Shown here: positions 34,934 to 44,380 of the stretch, piece after piece
Numbering within the stretch: the first letter of the stretch is position 1
How the letters are laid out: each line of letters begins with the position of its first letter
Source: an uncultured SAR116 cluster alpha proteobacterium
Lineage (GTDB): Bacteria > Pseudomonadota > Alphaproteobacteria > Puniceispirillales > Puniceispirillaceae
Direction of reading: 5' to 3'
Length of the DNA stretch: 51,380 nucleotides
Assembly (NCBI GenBank): GCA_902632595.1
Contig: CACPDC010000014.1
Location: 1-51,380 of the forward strand
Translations under genes and position numbers: made by a program
Notes under the pieces: model-generated
The model's input: the letters and a program-made list of their open reading frames with translations, nothing else
What the model was told of the DNA's origin: nothing
Database searches by the model: none

Positions 34934-36508
34934 ATGTTTAGCCAAATAATTGATAGTAAAACTCGAAATTTTATTTTTACAATAATAACTGTTTTACTCT
35001 GCATCGTTATTGGTAGCCCTTTATCTGCTCAACAGAGCAGAGGTGCAATTGTCCAAGCAGAGCGTGTCGAAAAAATGACTATACCAAATTATACTGAAAT
35101 TTCTGGTTACGTTGTAGCAGGTGACCCAGTTTCTGTCACAGCGAGTGCCACGGCCAAAATCGAAATCAATGAACTGCAAATTGGAGACTTAGTCGAAGTT
35201 GATGATATAATTGGGAGACAAGACACTTTTTTGATTGACCATCAGCTTAAAATTCACCTTTCAGAGTTAGAAACAACTAGAAACGAATTTGCATCTCTTA
35301 CAAAGAATCTTGAGTATGAAAATTCACTTTTATCACTAGTTGCCGAACAGTTAGCATTGTTAGACCGAAGAGCAGAGTATACAAAAAAGTTAGCTCGAAG
35401 TAATGCAATTTCATTCGAAAATGCTGAAAATGCTGAAATCGCGGTTAATGCGGCACGACAACAATTAGTAATTCGTGAAAAAGAAAAAAATGAGTTATTG
35501 TATTCATTGAAACGGTTAGGTTTAACTGAAAAAAGGTTGCTGCTACAAATTAAAAAATTAGAGCAAGATATTATAGATGCTACTATAAAATCACCTGTAG
35601 AGGGGCAAATAAAGTCAATATTTTCAGAAAAAATAGGATTTGCAAGGCAAGGTGATGAAATTGCTAGTATTAGGACCAAAGAAGGTTATGAAGTAGAATT
35701 AGATTTGCCTGTAAAATATATTCCTTTTATTAAATCTGAGGATCAGCTCAGAGCACGTAGCCTCAACGGAGAACGCTTTATCCTCTCACTAAGGGTAATT
35801 CTTCCAGAAGAAAATAGAAGGACTTCATCTAGATCCGCAAGATTAAGTTTTGATGGCGATATTTTTGACGATATTCGCTCTAACGGAGCGCAAATAGTTG
35901 TTTTAGTGCCAAGTTCTGAAGTCAAGGAACTGCTCGTTATTCCTCAAGATGCCGTTATTCCAGTTGCTGGCGGACATATTGTATTTGTTTTCGACCAGGG
36001 TGTTGCCAAACGTCAAGCAGTGCGTTTGGGCGCTGCTATTGATGAGCGTATTATTGTAAGTTCTGGTCTCGAAGAAGGGGAACTCGTAATTACTCGTGGA
36101 AATGAAGGATTAGATGACGGAGCTGCTGTTAAGCAGGGTAAAATACCAAAAAGAAATGTCCCTAATCTGAAAGAAAGTACAGAGAAGGATGAGAATGAAG
36201 AAGAAATCCCTACTGAGCTAGCAGATGATGCAAAAAATTGGCTATTGAAATGGCAGAGCAGTCGAGGAGAACAAAAAGCAAAATTCCAATTATCTAGCAA
36301 AGCAAGCCTTTATAATGATAAACCCGTATTAGTAATTCGGAAAAATGATACTCTATATTTTGACACTGAATTGGTGTTGCCATTTGGCATTGTAACACTC
36401 TCGTTCGAACTTACCCCTACCTCTAATAGCATGAATGGGATTGTAATTTTAAGTGGATTGCCAAACGGTAGGGAAGTCCAAATGGATGTAATCGGAACAG
36501 AAAATTAG
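34934..36508 (+). CDS. RND efflux periplasmic adaptor (membrane fusion protein) with C-terminal extension
   Basis: This is the adaptor subunit of a tripartite RND exporter. The ATG at 34934 has AGGA 9 nt upstream; an in-frame TTG at 34925 lies too close to it. A signal sequence ends near ATPLSAQ-type residues (CIVIGSPLSAQQS). A lipoyl half (VTASATAKIEINELQIGDLV), a coiled-coil hairpin (about 95-220), the second half (IKSPVEGQIKSIFSEKIGFA), a beta-barrel and the membrane-proximal VPSSEVKELLVIPQDAVIP then GLEEGELVITRGNEGL follow. Beyond about residue 395 there is an acidic linker and an extra about 100-residue beta-like domain (FQLSSKASLYNDKPVLVIRK), not usual for the family, giving 524 aa. Confidence 0.88.
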   Translation: MFSQIIDSKTRNFIFTIITVLLCIVIGSPLSAQQSRGAIVQAERVEKMTIPNYTEISGYVVAGDPVSVTASATAKIEINELQIGDLVEVDDIIGRQDTFLIDHQLKIHLSELETTRNEFASLTKNLEYENSLLSLVAEQLALLDRRAEYTKKLARSNAISFENAENAEIAVNAARQQLVIREKEKNELLYSLKRLGLTEKRLLLQIKKLEQDIIDATIKSPVEGQIKSIFSEKIGFARQGDEIASIRTKEGYEVELDLPVKYIPFIKSEDQLRARSLNGERFILSLRVILPEENRRTSSRSARLSFDGDIFDDIRSNGAQIVVLVPSSEVKELLVIPQDAVIPVAGGHIVFVFDQGVAKRQAVRLGAAIDERIIVSSGLEEGELVITRGNEGLDDGAAVKQGKIPKRNVPNLKESTEKDENEEEIPTELADDAKNWLLKWQSSRGEQKAKFQLSSKASLYNDKPVLVIRKNDTLYFDTELVLPFGIVTLSFELTPTSNSMNGIVILSGLPNGREVQMDVIGTEN

Positions 36509-36531
36509 GATGCACGAAAGAGTTTAATTTT

Positions 36532-39500
36532 ATGAATGGTTTTATTAAAAACGCCATCGAGCGTCCTGTAGCTGTTATGGCAATTATGCTATTGATAGTT
36601 TTATTTGGGATAGTCGCATTAAGAACTATTCCGATCCAGCTATCCCCTGATATTGAAAAGCCAATCTATCAGGTCAGAGTTTCCTGGCCCGGCGCTGCAC
36701 CAGAAGACGTTGATCGAGAAATTGTAAATAGATTAGAGACAGAACTTTCTAACCTTGCTGGAGTTGAAGAAATTCTATCGAGGTCTTCTAATGGTTCAGC
36801 TAGGGTCACCCTCACTTATTCTTTGTCAACTGATATGGATAGAGCTTTGACCGTCTTGCTCTCCAAACTTGCAGGAATTTCTGGTCTTCCAAGTGATTCA
36901 ACAGCCCCGCAAGTTCAAACATCAAATTCTGACGATAGTCCTATTGCCAGAATGGCATTGGTTGCGGTGGAAGGTCAAAATGTGGATCTAGAGAGCCTGG
37001 GAAGTTTCGTTTCGTCTAAAGTTGTGGACTTTCTCGCCAGAACTCCAGGGGTTGCCGAAATCACTTATAATGGCGGCGGCAAAAAACAACTCCGGGTGAT
37101 AATTGATCCTAAAAAGCTAGCTTCTTACCGACTTTCAACATCGGTTGTGCTAGACTCTCTACGAACAGCCACTACGCTTCAATCTGTTGGAAGAGTGCAC
37201 CAAGGAAAGCGAGTTTATACAGTTAGAACTGAAGCAATCGCATATACACCAGAGACGGCTTTAAACACAATATTGCGAGCAGATTTTGACGAGAACGGAC
37301 AAATCTCGCCCGTGTTATTGTCAGATGTTGCTGAAGTTGATTTTGCTGTTGAAAAAAGAACGAGTTTTAGACGTCTAAATGGTCAAGACGCGATAATTAT
37401 CAACGCATTGAGAGAACCCGGAATAAATGTTGTTTCTACAATGCAAGCGTTATCGAACTCTGTTACGAGTTTAAATAAATCAATTCTTAATCCAAAAGGT
37501 TTGCAGCTTAATATTATTTACGATGAAACGGCGTATATTCGGTCTGCAATTGACCTTGTTCAGCAGAATATTTGGATAGGTGGTATATTAGCATTATGTA
37601 TTTTGCTCTTATTTCTGCGTTCACTATATCCCACTATGGTCATTTTTATAGCAATTCCGGTATCCGTCGTCGGCACCTTTGTTGCAATTTCAGGGTTTGG
37701 ACTTTCTATCAATGTAATATCTTTGGCGGGAATGGCATTTGCGATAGGGATGGTTGTTGATGCATCAATCGTATCTCTTGAAAATATTTTTCGATTACGC
37801 CAGAAAGGAATTGATGCGCCGACGGCTGCTTATCGGGGGGCACGTCAAGTTTGGGCGCCTATATTAGGCTCCGCTCTTACAACTGTATTGGTATTTGTGC
37901 CAATTATAATGCTTGACTTACCAGTAGGGCAGCTTTTCCGCGATATTGGTATAGCTATATCTGTATCCGTTTTGATATCCGTAGTAGTGTCCGTCACGGT
38001 TATTCCAGCATTAGCGTCAAAGCTTCTAGCAGGACGCAGTGACAGATTTCAAAATATGAGACCAATACCAATATTAGGCTGGACAGCAAAATTAATATCT
38101 TCGCTGGTGGTGCGATTTGCTAGCTATACTACCAGAAATCGCAAGATTTCGCTTTTGACAGTAATTAGTTTGCTTGTTTCGAGTGTAGCGGTGATTTTTT
38201 TGATGATGCCAAAATTAGATTATCTGCCAGACGGTAACGCAAACTTTATGTTAGGAAGAATATTTGTACCCCCAGGTTATTCGATTAATGAAACAAAAAA
38301 AATTGCAGATAAAATGGAAGCGTCTGCACGCCCTCTCTGGGAGAAATCAGAAAAGATGGGTGACGGTCCCGGAATTGAGCGTTTTTTCTTTGTTGCTTTT
38401 GATGGGGGCGGTTTTGCAGGTGCAACAGCAACTGACCCAAATCGTGTTACAGAACTAAGACCAGTTTTGATGAGACCAGTTTTCTCTGAGCCAGGTGCGC
38501 GAGCTTTTGTGTTTCAGGCTTCTCTTTTTGGACGTTCTGTAGGTGGTTCACGTTCAATAAATATTGATTTAACAGGCCCCTCATTAGCGAGTTTAGTATC
38601 AGTTGCTAGGCAACTAACCCAAATTTTGGATGAATCTTTTCCTGTTAGCTATGGTAATCAAGTTAGAATATTACCAAGTCTTGACTCAGGGGCCCCACAA
38701 ATACGTATTTCTCCTATTCCTGAGCAATTGGTGAAAATTGGAATTACAGCTCGAGAATTTAGCTCATTAATTGATATTCTAAACGATGGTCTTGGTATCG
38801 CAGATGTACCAATTAATGGTGAATTGGTTGAACTGATATTAATGGGAGATGATGCAGGCGAGATGGGCATGGATGATTTGTCAGCAATGCCCGTTATAAA
38901 TAGACAAGGTCTATTGGTGAGGCTTGATCAAGTGGCCCGCGTGGAAATGATTAGTGCACCACAAACAATAAGACGATTGAATGGAAACCAGGCTTTAACG
39001 ATTCGAGTTCGACCTCAAGAAGCAATTGCACTTGAGACAGCTATTAATACTATTAACTCAAACGTATTGCCCCAACTAGAACGAATCGCACAAAAAAATG
39101 GTGTTTCAATTTCGGTAAGCGGTGCAGCAAGTGCACTTGAGGAAACATGGGTAGCGATGCAGGCAAACTTTTTCACGGCGCTTGGGGTTATATTTTTATT
39201 AATGGTTATTTTACTTAGGTCTTTTATACTTCCTGGAATAATTATTTTAGCAGTTCCAATAGCAGCAGCAGGAGGTATTATAGGATTATACATTCTTAAT
39301 TTATTTTTGAGGCAACCTCTTGATATGCTAACAATGCTTGGGTTTGTGATTTTAACAGGCGTTGTTGTTAACAATGCTATTTTGATGGTTGAGCAAACCT
39401 GTCTGCAGATCCGCGAGGAGGGCATGGCAGTTGATGAAAGCATTATAGAAGCTACGCGAAATAGAATAAGACCCATTTTTATGTCCACCCTCACCTCCCT

Positions 39501-39690
39501 TTTTGGTTTGGTTCCTTTGGTTATTTTTCCTGGTGCAGGCTCAGAGCTCTATCGGGGAATTGGAACGGTAGTTTTTGGCGGGCTAGCTTTATCAACAGTT
39601 GCTACTTTATTTATGGTGCCTGGTCTTTTGTCGATAGCACGCAATCAGGTGGTAGCATCTAGTCGAAATACAAAAATAAATCATGTGTGA
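36532..39690 (+). CDS. RND family efflux transporter (AcrB/HAE1-type)
   Basis: This is the proton-driven inner-membrane pump of the tripartite exporter. The 1052-aa protein has the RND layout: N-terminal helix (IERPVAVMAIMLLIVLFGIV), periplasmic porter domain, helices 2-6 with GMAFAIGMVVDASIVSLENI (one Asp of the proton relay kept), second porter domain, and helices 8-12 with GVVVNNAILMVEQ. IPIQLSPDIEKPIYQVRVSW is the typical early motif. It follows the adaptor gene by 23 bp. No outer-membrane factor or regulator is adjacent. The substrate is unknown, and the single relay Asp fits several non-AcrB subgroups. Confidence 0.94.
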   Translation: MNGFIKNAIERPVAVMAIMLLIVLFGIVALRTIPIQLSPDIEKPIYQVRVSWPGAAPEDVDREIVNRLETELSNLAGVEEILSRSSNGSARVTLTYSLSTDMDRALTVLLSKLAGISGLPSDSTAPQVQTSNSDDSPIARMALVAVEGQNVDLESLGSFVSSKVVDFLARTPGVAEITYNGGGKKQLRVIIDPKKLASYRLSTSVVLDSLRTATTLQSVGRVHQGKRVYTVRTEAIAYTPETALNTILRADFDENGQISPVLLSDVAEVDFAVEKRTSFRRLNGQDAIIINALREPGINVVSTMQALSNSVTSLNKSILNPKGLQLNIIYDETAYIRSAIDLVQQNIWIGGILALCILLLFLRSLYPTMVIFIAIPVSVVGTFVAISGFGLSINVISLAGMAFAIGMVVDASIVSLENIFRLRQKGIDAPTAAYRGARQVWAPILGSALTTVLVFVPIIMLDLPVGQLFRDIGIAISVSVLISVVVSVTVIPALASKLLAGRSDRFQNMRPIPILGWTAKLISSLVVRFASYTTRNRKISLLTVISLLVSSVAVIFLMMPKLDYLPDGNANFMLGRIFVPPGYSINETKKIADKMEASARPLWEKSEKMGDGPGIERFFFVAFDGGGFAGATATDPNRVTELRPVLMRPVFSEPGARAFVFQASLFGRSVGGSRSINIDLTGPSLASLVSVARQLTQILDESFPVSYGNQVRILPSLDSGAPQIRISPIPEQLVKIGITAREFSSLIDILNDGLGIADVPINGELVELILMGDDAGEMGMDDLSAMPVINRQGLLVRLDQVARVEMISAPQTIRRLNGNQALTIRVRPQEAIALETAINTINSNVLPQLERIAQKNGVSISVSGAASALEETWVAMQANFFTALGVIFLLMVILLRSFILPGIIILAVPIAAAGGIIGLYILNLFLRQPLDMLTMLGFVILTGVVVNNAILMVEQTCLQIREEGMAVDESIIEATRNRIRPIFMSTLTSLFGLVPLVIFPGAGSELYRGIGTVVFGGLALSTVATLFMVPGLLSIARNQVVASSRNTKINHV

Positions 39691-39774
39691 TAACCTCAAA
39701 TTAAATTAAACTTTATTACGCGAATTTAGATCGTTACATTATTCACATTCCAAATTATATAAAATTTGATGACG

Positions 39775-41052
39775 TTAGTTTGGATATATTAGTATTGCTC
39801 TGAAATCATTCACGTTGGTAAACGTGGGCCCAGTTACAACTTGACTATTGATTTTTTCAAAAAAACGATGGGAGTCGTTTTTCTTCAATGACATTGCGGG
39901 TGAGATAAATGATTTTTCCGCATCTTTTAAAGTGGTCGGCGATATAACAGCACCTGCTACTTCTGCTATTCCGTCAACACCATCTGTATCTGCGGCTAGT
40001 CCAAAAATTCCTTGCTGTTGATTTAATGCTATTGCTAAAGCGAGGCAAAATTCTGCATTTGGTCCACCAATTCCATTACCAGTAGATGTTACTGTTAATT
40101 CACCCCCAGAAAGAAGAAGTACTGGCGCCTTAACAGCGGACAATTTTTGTTGGATTTGAATTGCCTGCTCTGCCTGCTTACGAGCAACTTCTCTTGCTTC
40201 ACCTTGAAGTTCGTCGCCAAGATTAATCACCTCAAATCCGTATTGTTCAATAGCCATCTTTGAAACAGCTTTTAAAGACTGAGATGGTGCTGCAAAAATA
40301 ATGTTTTCCGTCTTACTAAGGCGAATATCAGTAGGTAAAATAATTTTTGATTGGGAGTCAGCATACTCTACTACTCTTTTAGGCAGTTCAATATTATAAT
40401 CTGAGAGGATTTTCATGGCCTGCTTAAAAGTTGAATTATCCCCCACTGTGGGTCCAGAGCCAATGAATTGAATGTCATCTCCAGGAACATCCGATAAAAT
40501 TAAGCTTAGCATTTTTGCTGGATACGCAGCTGCTGCCAGTTGTCCGCCCTTCACATTACTTAAATGTTTTCGAACTAGATTGATTTTATCAATAGAAGCA
40601 CCACAGTCTAAAAGACTACGATTGATATTTTGTTTTTCTTCTAATGTAAGGCAGGCTATTGGGGAGCATAGCAGAGCGGAGGCACCACCCGAAATCAAAC
40701 AAATAACGAAATCATCATCACTCAAACTATTCATCATATCCAATATTCTATTTGTCGCATTAACGCCGTTTTCATCTGGAACTGGATGAGATGCCTCTAT
40801 GATTTCAATTCCTTTAGTAGGCCTGCCATATCCATATCTTGTAATTATTATGCCCTCGCAGGCACCCCAATGAGCTTCAACAGATTCAGCCATCCTAGCA
40901 CTTGCCTTTCCAGCTCCAATTACAATAACTCTGCCAGTAGGTTTTTGAGGAAGATAACGAGGCATAGTATGCATCGGGTCTGCGACAAGAACCGCTTTAT
41001 TAAATAATCTGCGTAAGATAAGTGGTGCTTCAGTTTGTTTTTGCGGATTCAT
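39775..41052 (-). CDS. Glycerate 2-kinase, GckA/TtuD (MOFRL) type
   Basis: It phosphorylates D-glycerate to 2-phosphoglycerate, feeding glycolysis from the serine, glyoxylate or tartrate routes. The protein has the type II glycerate kinase N-terminal domain with VIVIGAGKASARMAESVEAH, LISGGASALLCSPI and LSDVPGDDIQFIGSGPTVGD. The C-terminal MOFRL domain has LLLSGGELTVT and the diagnostic GLAADTDGVDGIAEVAGA. I choose the ATG at 41052 (about 425 aa); the frame's upstream ATG at 41118 gives an extra leader unlike the family. Older annotation often calls such proteins hydroxypyruvate reductase. It is divergent from the sugar ABC operon. Confidence 0.9.
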   Translation of the reverse strand: MNPQKQTEAPLILRRLFNKAVLVADPMHTMPRYLPQKPTGRVIVIGAGKASARMAESVEAHWGACEGIIITRYGYGRPTKGIEIIEASHPVPDENGVNATNRILDMMNSLSDDDFVICLISGGASALLCSPIACLTLEEKQNINRSLLDCGASIDKINLVRKHLSNVKGGQLAAAAYPAKMLSLILSDVPGDDIQFIGSGPTVGDNSTFKQAMKILSDYNIELPKRVVEYADSQSKIILPTDIRLSKTENIIFAAPSQSLKAVSKMAIEQYGFEVINLGDELQGEAREVARKQAEQAIQIQQKLSAVKAPVLLLSGGELTVTSTGNGIGGPNAEFCLALAIALNQQQGIFGLAADTDGVDGIAEVAGAVISPTTLKDAEKSFISPAMSLKKNDSHRFFEKINSQVVTGPTFTNVNDFRAILIYPN

Positions 41053-41491
41053 ATAGCTAATCTTTATTTGTTGGATTACTTCGCATCTAGGATAATATGA
41101 TGAAAGACGTAGCAACAAGTCCAGTAAAAATCTAAGTCAATAAAGTAAGAATCGGTAAATTAATTTTGTGATAATAAAAGTAAAATAAAAGAAATTTATC
41201 TTAACATTCTGTTTGATTTTACAATATTATAATAATCGATAATTTAAATGTATTATAAATACAAATTCTACATTTCAAAATTAAGTGCAACTCATTGCTT
41301 TTGAACAAAAAAAATTAAGAGCTTTGTTCTTTGAAAAATTGCTTTAAAGAAAGTTTTTTAAATGTCAAAAAAATAAAACTTTTGCCCGAGATTTTAATTG
41401 ATTTTCAACAAATGTTGTTTTTACATCTCATTAAATATTTTTTAAATATTTGTAGAACATCATAATTATACTTTTGGGAGTAAATAAAACT
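41053..41491. other. Long AT-rich divergent intergenic region, glycerate kinase/ABC operon
   Basis: About 440 bp with no credible gene on either strand. It must contain the promoter of the ABC-iol operon and that of the glycerate kinase. Visible elements are the inverted repeat at 41406-41417, a direct repeat of TTAAATATTT at about 41430-41450 and an ATCGAT-containing stretch near 41235. It is one of the longest gene-free stretches in the window, so a regulated promoter is plausible. Confidence 0.5.
41406..41417. promoter_or_regulatory. Small inverted repeat, possible operator of the ABC-iol operon
   Basis: The palindrome CAACA-AA-TGTTG lies about 75 bp before the binding-protein start. It sits between a TTGATT (41399-41404) and TTACAT, which are spaced 17 bp like weak -35/-10 boxes. 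It could bind a LacI- or RpiR-type regulator of sugar or inositol genes, but the match to any known operator is not established. Confidence 0.3.
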
Positions 41492-42418
41492 ATGAAAAAA
41501 ATACTATTAGCGTTTGTAGCGCTCGCAATGTCATTTGGCGTTGCTAACGCTGGAGACCACAAAGCCAATATTATCGTTGTAACTCACGGCTCAGACACAG
41601 ATGCTTTTTGGGGCGTTGTTCGTAATGCTGTAGAGGCAGCTAAAGAAGATACAGGTGCTAATGTGCAATATCGAAATCCTCCGACTGGGGACCTCAACGA
41701 AATGGCATCATTAATTGAAGCTGCTATCGCTCAAAACCCGGATGGTATTGTTGTATCAATTCCAGACGCAAACATATTAGGTGGTCCGATCAAAGCCGCG
41801 GTAGATGCTGGAATTCCAGTTATCTCGATGAACTCAGGCGCAGGTGTCTCGAAAGAGTTAGGCGCAATTATGCACGTTGGACAGCCAGAATATGAAGCTG
41901 GTCTTGGAGGCGGTGAGCGCACAAAAAGCCTAGGTGGCTCGAAGGGCGTTTGCTTTAATCACGAACCATTTAATTCAGCGCTGTTAGACAGATGTCAAGG
42001 ATTTGCGGATGGTTTAGGAGAAGAGCTGAATATGGTTGAGGTTTCAACTGACTTTGATGACATCAAAAATACTGTTATTGCTTATTTAACTTCAAATTCT
42101 GACACTGGTGCTGTAATGGCTGTTGGTCCAACTGGTTGTGATCCAACCATCGCTGCGCTTGAGGAGATTGGAAAAGCCGGTGATATTGTTTTGGGTTGCT
42201 TCGACCTCGGTCCAGCAATTGTTGACGGTATAGTAGGTGGTACCGTTCATTACGCTATTGATCAGCAGCAATTTTTGCAAGGTTACATTCCTGTAGTGGT
42301 TCTTCACTTAAATCACCGCAATGGAACTCTACCTGGTAATTCAATTAACTCAGGCCCTGGATTTGTGACTACTGCTAATATCGAGCAAGTTAAGGCGCTT
42401 GCTGGTGTAGAGCGGTAA
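41492..42418 (+). CDS. Sugar/cyclitol ABC transporter periplasmic binding protein (RbsB-like, peripla_BP_4)
   Basis: This is the periplasmic receptor of a CUT2-type ABC importer, about 308 aa. The signal peptide is MKKILLAFVALAMSFGVANA. The mature part starts GDHKANIIVVTHGSDTDAFW and contains the RbsB-like repeats ASLIEAAIAQNPDGIVVSIP, AAVDAGIPVISMNSGAGV and CFDLGPAIVDGIVGGTVHYA then IDQQQFLQGY. I choose the ATG at 41492, with GGGAG 11 nt upstream, over a TTG at 41474. Its place before the iol genes suggests myo-inositol or a related cyclitol. Ribose-, xylose- or fructose-type ligands are not excluded. Confidence 0.92.
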   Translation: MKKILLAFVALAMSFGVANAGDHKANIIVVTHGSDTDAFWGVVRNAVEAAKEDTGANVQYRNPPTGDLNEMASLIEAAIAQNPDGIVVSIPDANILGGPIKAAVDAGIPVISMNSGAGVSKELGAIMHVGQPEYEAGLGGGERTKSLGGSKGVCFNHEPFNSALLDRCQGFADGLGEELNMVEVSTDFDDIKNTVIAYLTSNSDTGAVMAVGPTGCDPTIAALEEIGKAGDIVLGCFDLGPAIVDGIVGGTVHYAIDQQQFLQGYIPVVVLHLNHRNGTLPGNSINSGPGFVTTANIEQVKALAGVER

Positions 42419-42436
42419 ATTTTTTAAAATCTAAGA

Positions 42437-42469
42437 GGGTGGACGTTTTTACATCGTCCACCCTTTTTT
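42437..42469 (+). terminator. Intrinsic terminator after the ABC binding-protein gene
   Basis: A perfect 9-bp GC-rich stem, GGGTGGACG (42437-42445) with CGTCCACCC (42455-42463), has a 9-nt loop and is followed directly by six T. It sits 19 bp after the binding-protein stop and before the permease. Partial read-through would set a high binding-protein to permease ratio. This is the clearest terminator in the window. Confidence 0.93.
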
Positions 42470-42500
42470 GTTTCTTTCAACTATTAATGGATCATTGGTT

Positions 42501-43556
42501 ATGGAAGATGAGCGATTAAGAAAGGTTAGTTCATTACAGAGTTTTATATCTCGTCCTGAACTTGGCTCTGTTTTTGGATTGGCTATCATTGTCGTGACTT
42601 TCATGACCCTTACAAGCATTAGTGGCACGTTTTCTGCTATGTGGACGAACCCAATTGGAATTCAGGCTTGGGTTGAGCTGGCTGCGTTTGTTGGCATTTT
42701 AGCGATTGGCGCCTCATTATTAATGATAGCAGGCGAATTTGACCTGAGTATGGGTGCAAACATAGCGTTAGCAGGACATTCGTTTGCTCTGTTGTTAACT
42801 TTTGGTGTTCCAGTTGTCCCTGCTATCCTGATTACGTTTATCGAACTGGCGATTCTGGGGTTCATAATGGGAACTATAGTTGTTCGAACTGGGCTTCCAA
42901 GCTTTATAGTGACACTAGGTTTCTGGTTTGCGAGCAGAGGGTTTGCTGTTTTTTTATCGCAAACATTGGTAAATCAATCTCGGCTTTCTGTAAAACCATA
43001 TCTTAAACCGCCTGCCGGTGGTGGAGAAGACCCAACATTGATTGATAACATATTCGCTTTTGACAAGGCTTTTGGTCTTCCTTTTGATGCTGAAGTTTAT
43101 TATTTCGTTATTTTGGTGATAATTACTGCTTTTATGCTCCACCGAACTAGATACGGTAATTGGATATACGCAGCCGGTGGAGATGCTCAAGCTGCCAGAG
43201 CGGTCGGTGTGCCCGTAAACCGAGTTAAAATTAGCCTGTTTATGATTTCAACTTGCCTAGCATGTTTATTAGGTGTTCTCACGGTCATGACCTCGGGAGC
43301 ATCTGACCCAAAAGCTGGAGATTTCCGGGAATTACACGCTATAGCTGCAGCGGTTATCGGAGGCTGTGCACTTATGGGAGGATACGGCTCTGTTATAGGC
43401 GCCGTTCTTGGAGCATTGATTTTTGCAATTGCCAGCCGAGGAATAAATTTTGTTCCATTCATCGACAATAATCTGTTTAGGGTGATGCTGGGCATGATGG
43501 TTCTTGGGGCTGCTCTTCTAAATCAGTTTCTGAGAAATAGAGTTTTACGGGGATGA
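42501..43556 (+). CDS. Sugar/cyclitol ABC transporter permease (RbsC/FrcC-like)
   Basis: This is the membrane channel subunit of the CUT2-type importer, about 351 aa with 8-10 hydrophobic helices. Family features are LLMIAGEFDLSMGANIALAG, TGLPSFIVTLGFWFASRGFA, the ATPase-docking YAAGGDAQAARAVGVPVNRV and GELHAIAAAVIGG-like text (FRELHAIAAAVIGGCALMGG). I choose the ATG at 42501 rather than the in-frame TTG at 42468, which lies inside the terminator T-run. It is followed one base later by the ATPase gene. Confidence 0.92.
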   Translation: MEDERLRKVSSLQSFISRPELGSVFGLAIIVVTFMTLTSISGTFSAMWTNPIGIQAWVELAAFVGILAIGASLLMIAGEFDLSMGANIALAGHSFALLLTFGVPVVPAILITFIELAILGFIMGTIVVRTGLPSFIVTLGFWFASRGFAVFLSQTLVNQSRLSVKPYLKPPAGGGEDPTLIDNIFAFDKAFGLPFDAEVYYFVILVIITAFMLHRTRYGNWIYAAGGDAQAARAVGVPVNRVKISLFMISTCLACLLGVLTVMTSGASDPKAGDFRELHAIAAAVIGGCALMGGYGSVIGAVLGALIFAIASRGINFVPFIDNNLFRVMLGMMVLGAALLNQFLRNRVLRG

Positions 43557-43557
43557 C

Positions 43558-44319
43558 ATGACAGCAACTATTCAACTAAGAGGTGTTTCAAAATTTTTCG
43601 GAAATATAATTGCATTGAAAGATATTTCATTCGAAGCCCACAAGGGGGAGGTGACTGCACTTTTGGGAGATAATGGTGCTGGAAAATCTACTCTTATAAA
43701 ATGTCTCTCTGGAGTTCACGTACCAGATGAGGGAGAAATAATTATTGAAGGAAAGCCAGTCAAATTTAGCTCACCACGTCAGGCGGCTGCGGCTGGTATT
43801 GGAACCGTTTATCAAGATCTAGCCTTGCAACCATTAATGAGTGTATCTCGAAACTTCTTTTTAGGTCGAGAAATTAACAAGGGTTTTTTTTTAGATTTAG
43901 ACAGAATGAGTAAAATTACTAGACAAGAGATGGCCAAGCTTGGGATTGATGTTGCGGATCCTAATCAACCCATTGGAACTTTGTCAGGTGGTCAGAGACA
44001 AACACTTGCCATTTCTAGAGCGATTTATTTTGGAGCTAAAGTTTTAATACTTGACGAGCCAACTTCTGCACTCGGTCAGAAACAACAATTAGAAGTGCTG
44101 AGGACAATAAATGAAGTAAGGAATAGAAAAGATATAGCAATAATTTTTATTACGCATAATGACCTGCATGCACGTCTAATTGGGGATAGATTTACATTTT
44201 TAAATAGGGGCCGAATTCTGGCTGACGGCGGTCGTTCAGATATGAACACAGAAAATTTAAGAAGTTTAATGGCAGGTGGTGCAGAATTAGCTGAACTAGA
44301 GGCCGAATTAAAAAATTAA
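43558..44319 (+). CDS. Sugar/cyclitol ABC transporter ATPase, single-domain (FrcA-like)
   Basis: This is the cytosolic ATPase of the importer, 253 aa. Motifs are Walker A LLGDNGAGKSTLIK, Q-loop VYQDLALQPLMSV, signature LSGGQRQTLAISRA, Walker B VLILDEPTSALG and switch His ITHND. It has one ABC domain, as in FrcA of fructose-type systems, and not the two-domain RbsA/MglA form of about 500 aa, so it must dimerise. It starts one base after the permease stop. Confidence 0.94.
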   Translation: MTATIQLRGVSKFFGNIIALKDISFEAHKGEVTALLGDNGAGKSTLIKCLSGVHVPDEGEIIIEGKPVKFSSPRQAAAAGIGTVYQDLALQPLMSVSRNFFLGREINKGFFLDLDRMSKITRQEMAKLGIDVADPNQPIGTLSGGQRQTLAISRAIYFGAKVLILDEPTSALGQKQQLEVLRTINEVRNRKDIAIIFITHNDLHARLIGDRFTFLNRGRILADGGRSDMNTENLRSLMAGGAELAELEAELKN

Positions 44320-44380
44320 ACGATTTTTTTCGAAATCAAAGTTGAATTTTGTTAAATAGATTTTTCGATGGGAAAAAATA

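Noticed and set aside
37740-37800. Loss of one of two Asp in the RND proton relay as a sign of inactivity
   Set aside because: Many functional RND subfamilies have a single Asp here (VDAS/VDAA), so it is not evidence of a defect.
38218-38460. Plus-strand 64-aa frame inside the RND pump gene
   Set aside because: Out-of-frame shadow of the pump gene, which is intact through this region.
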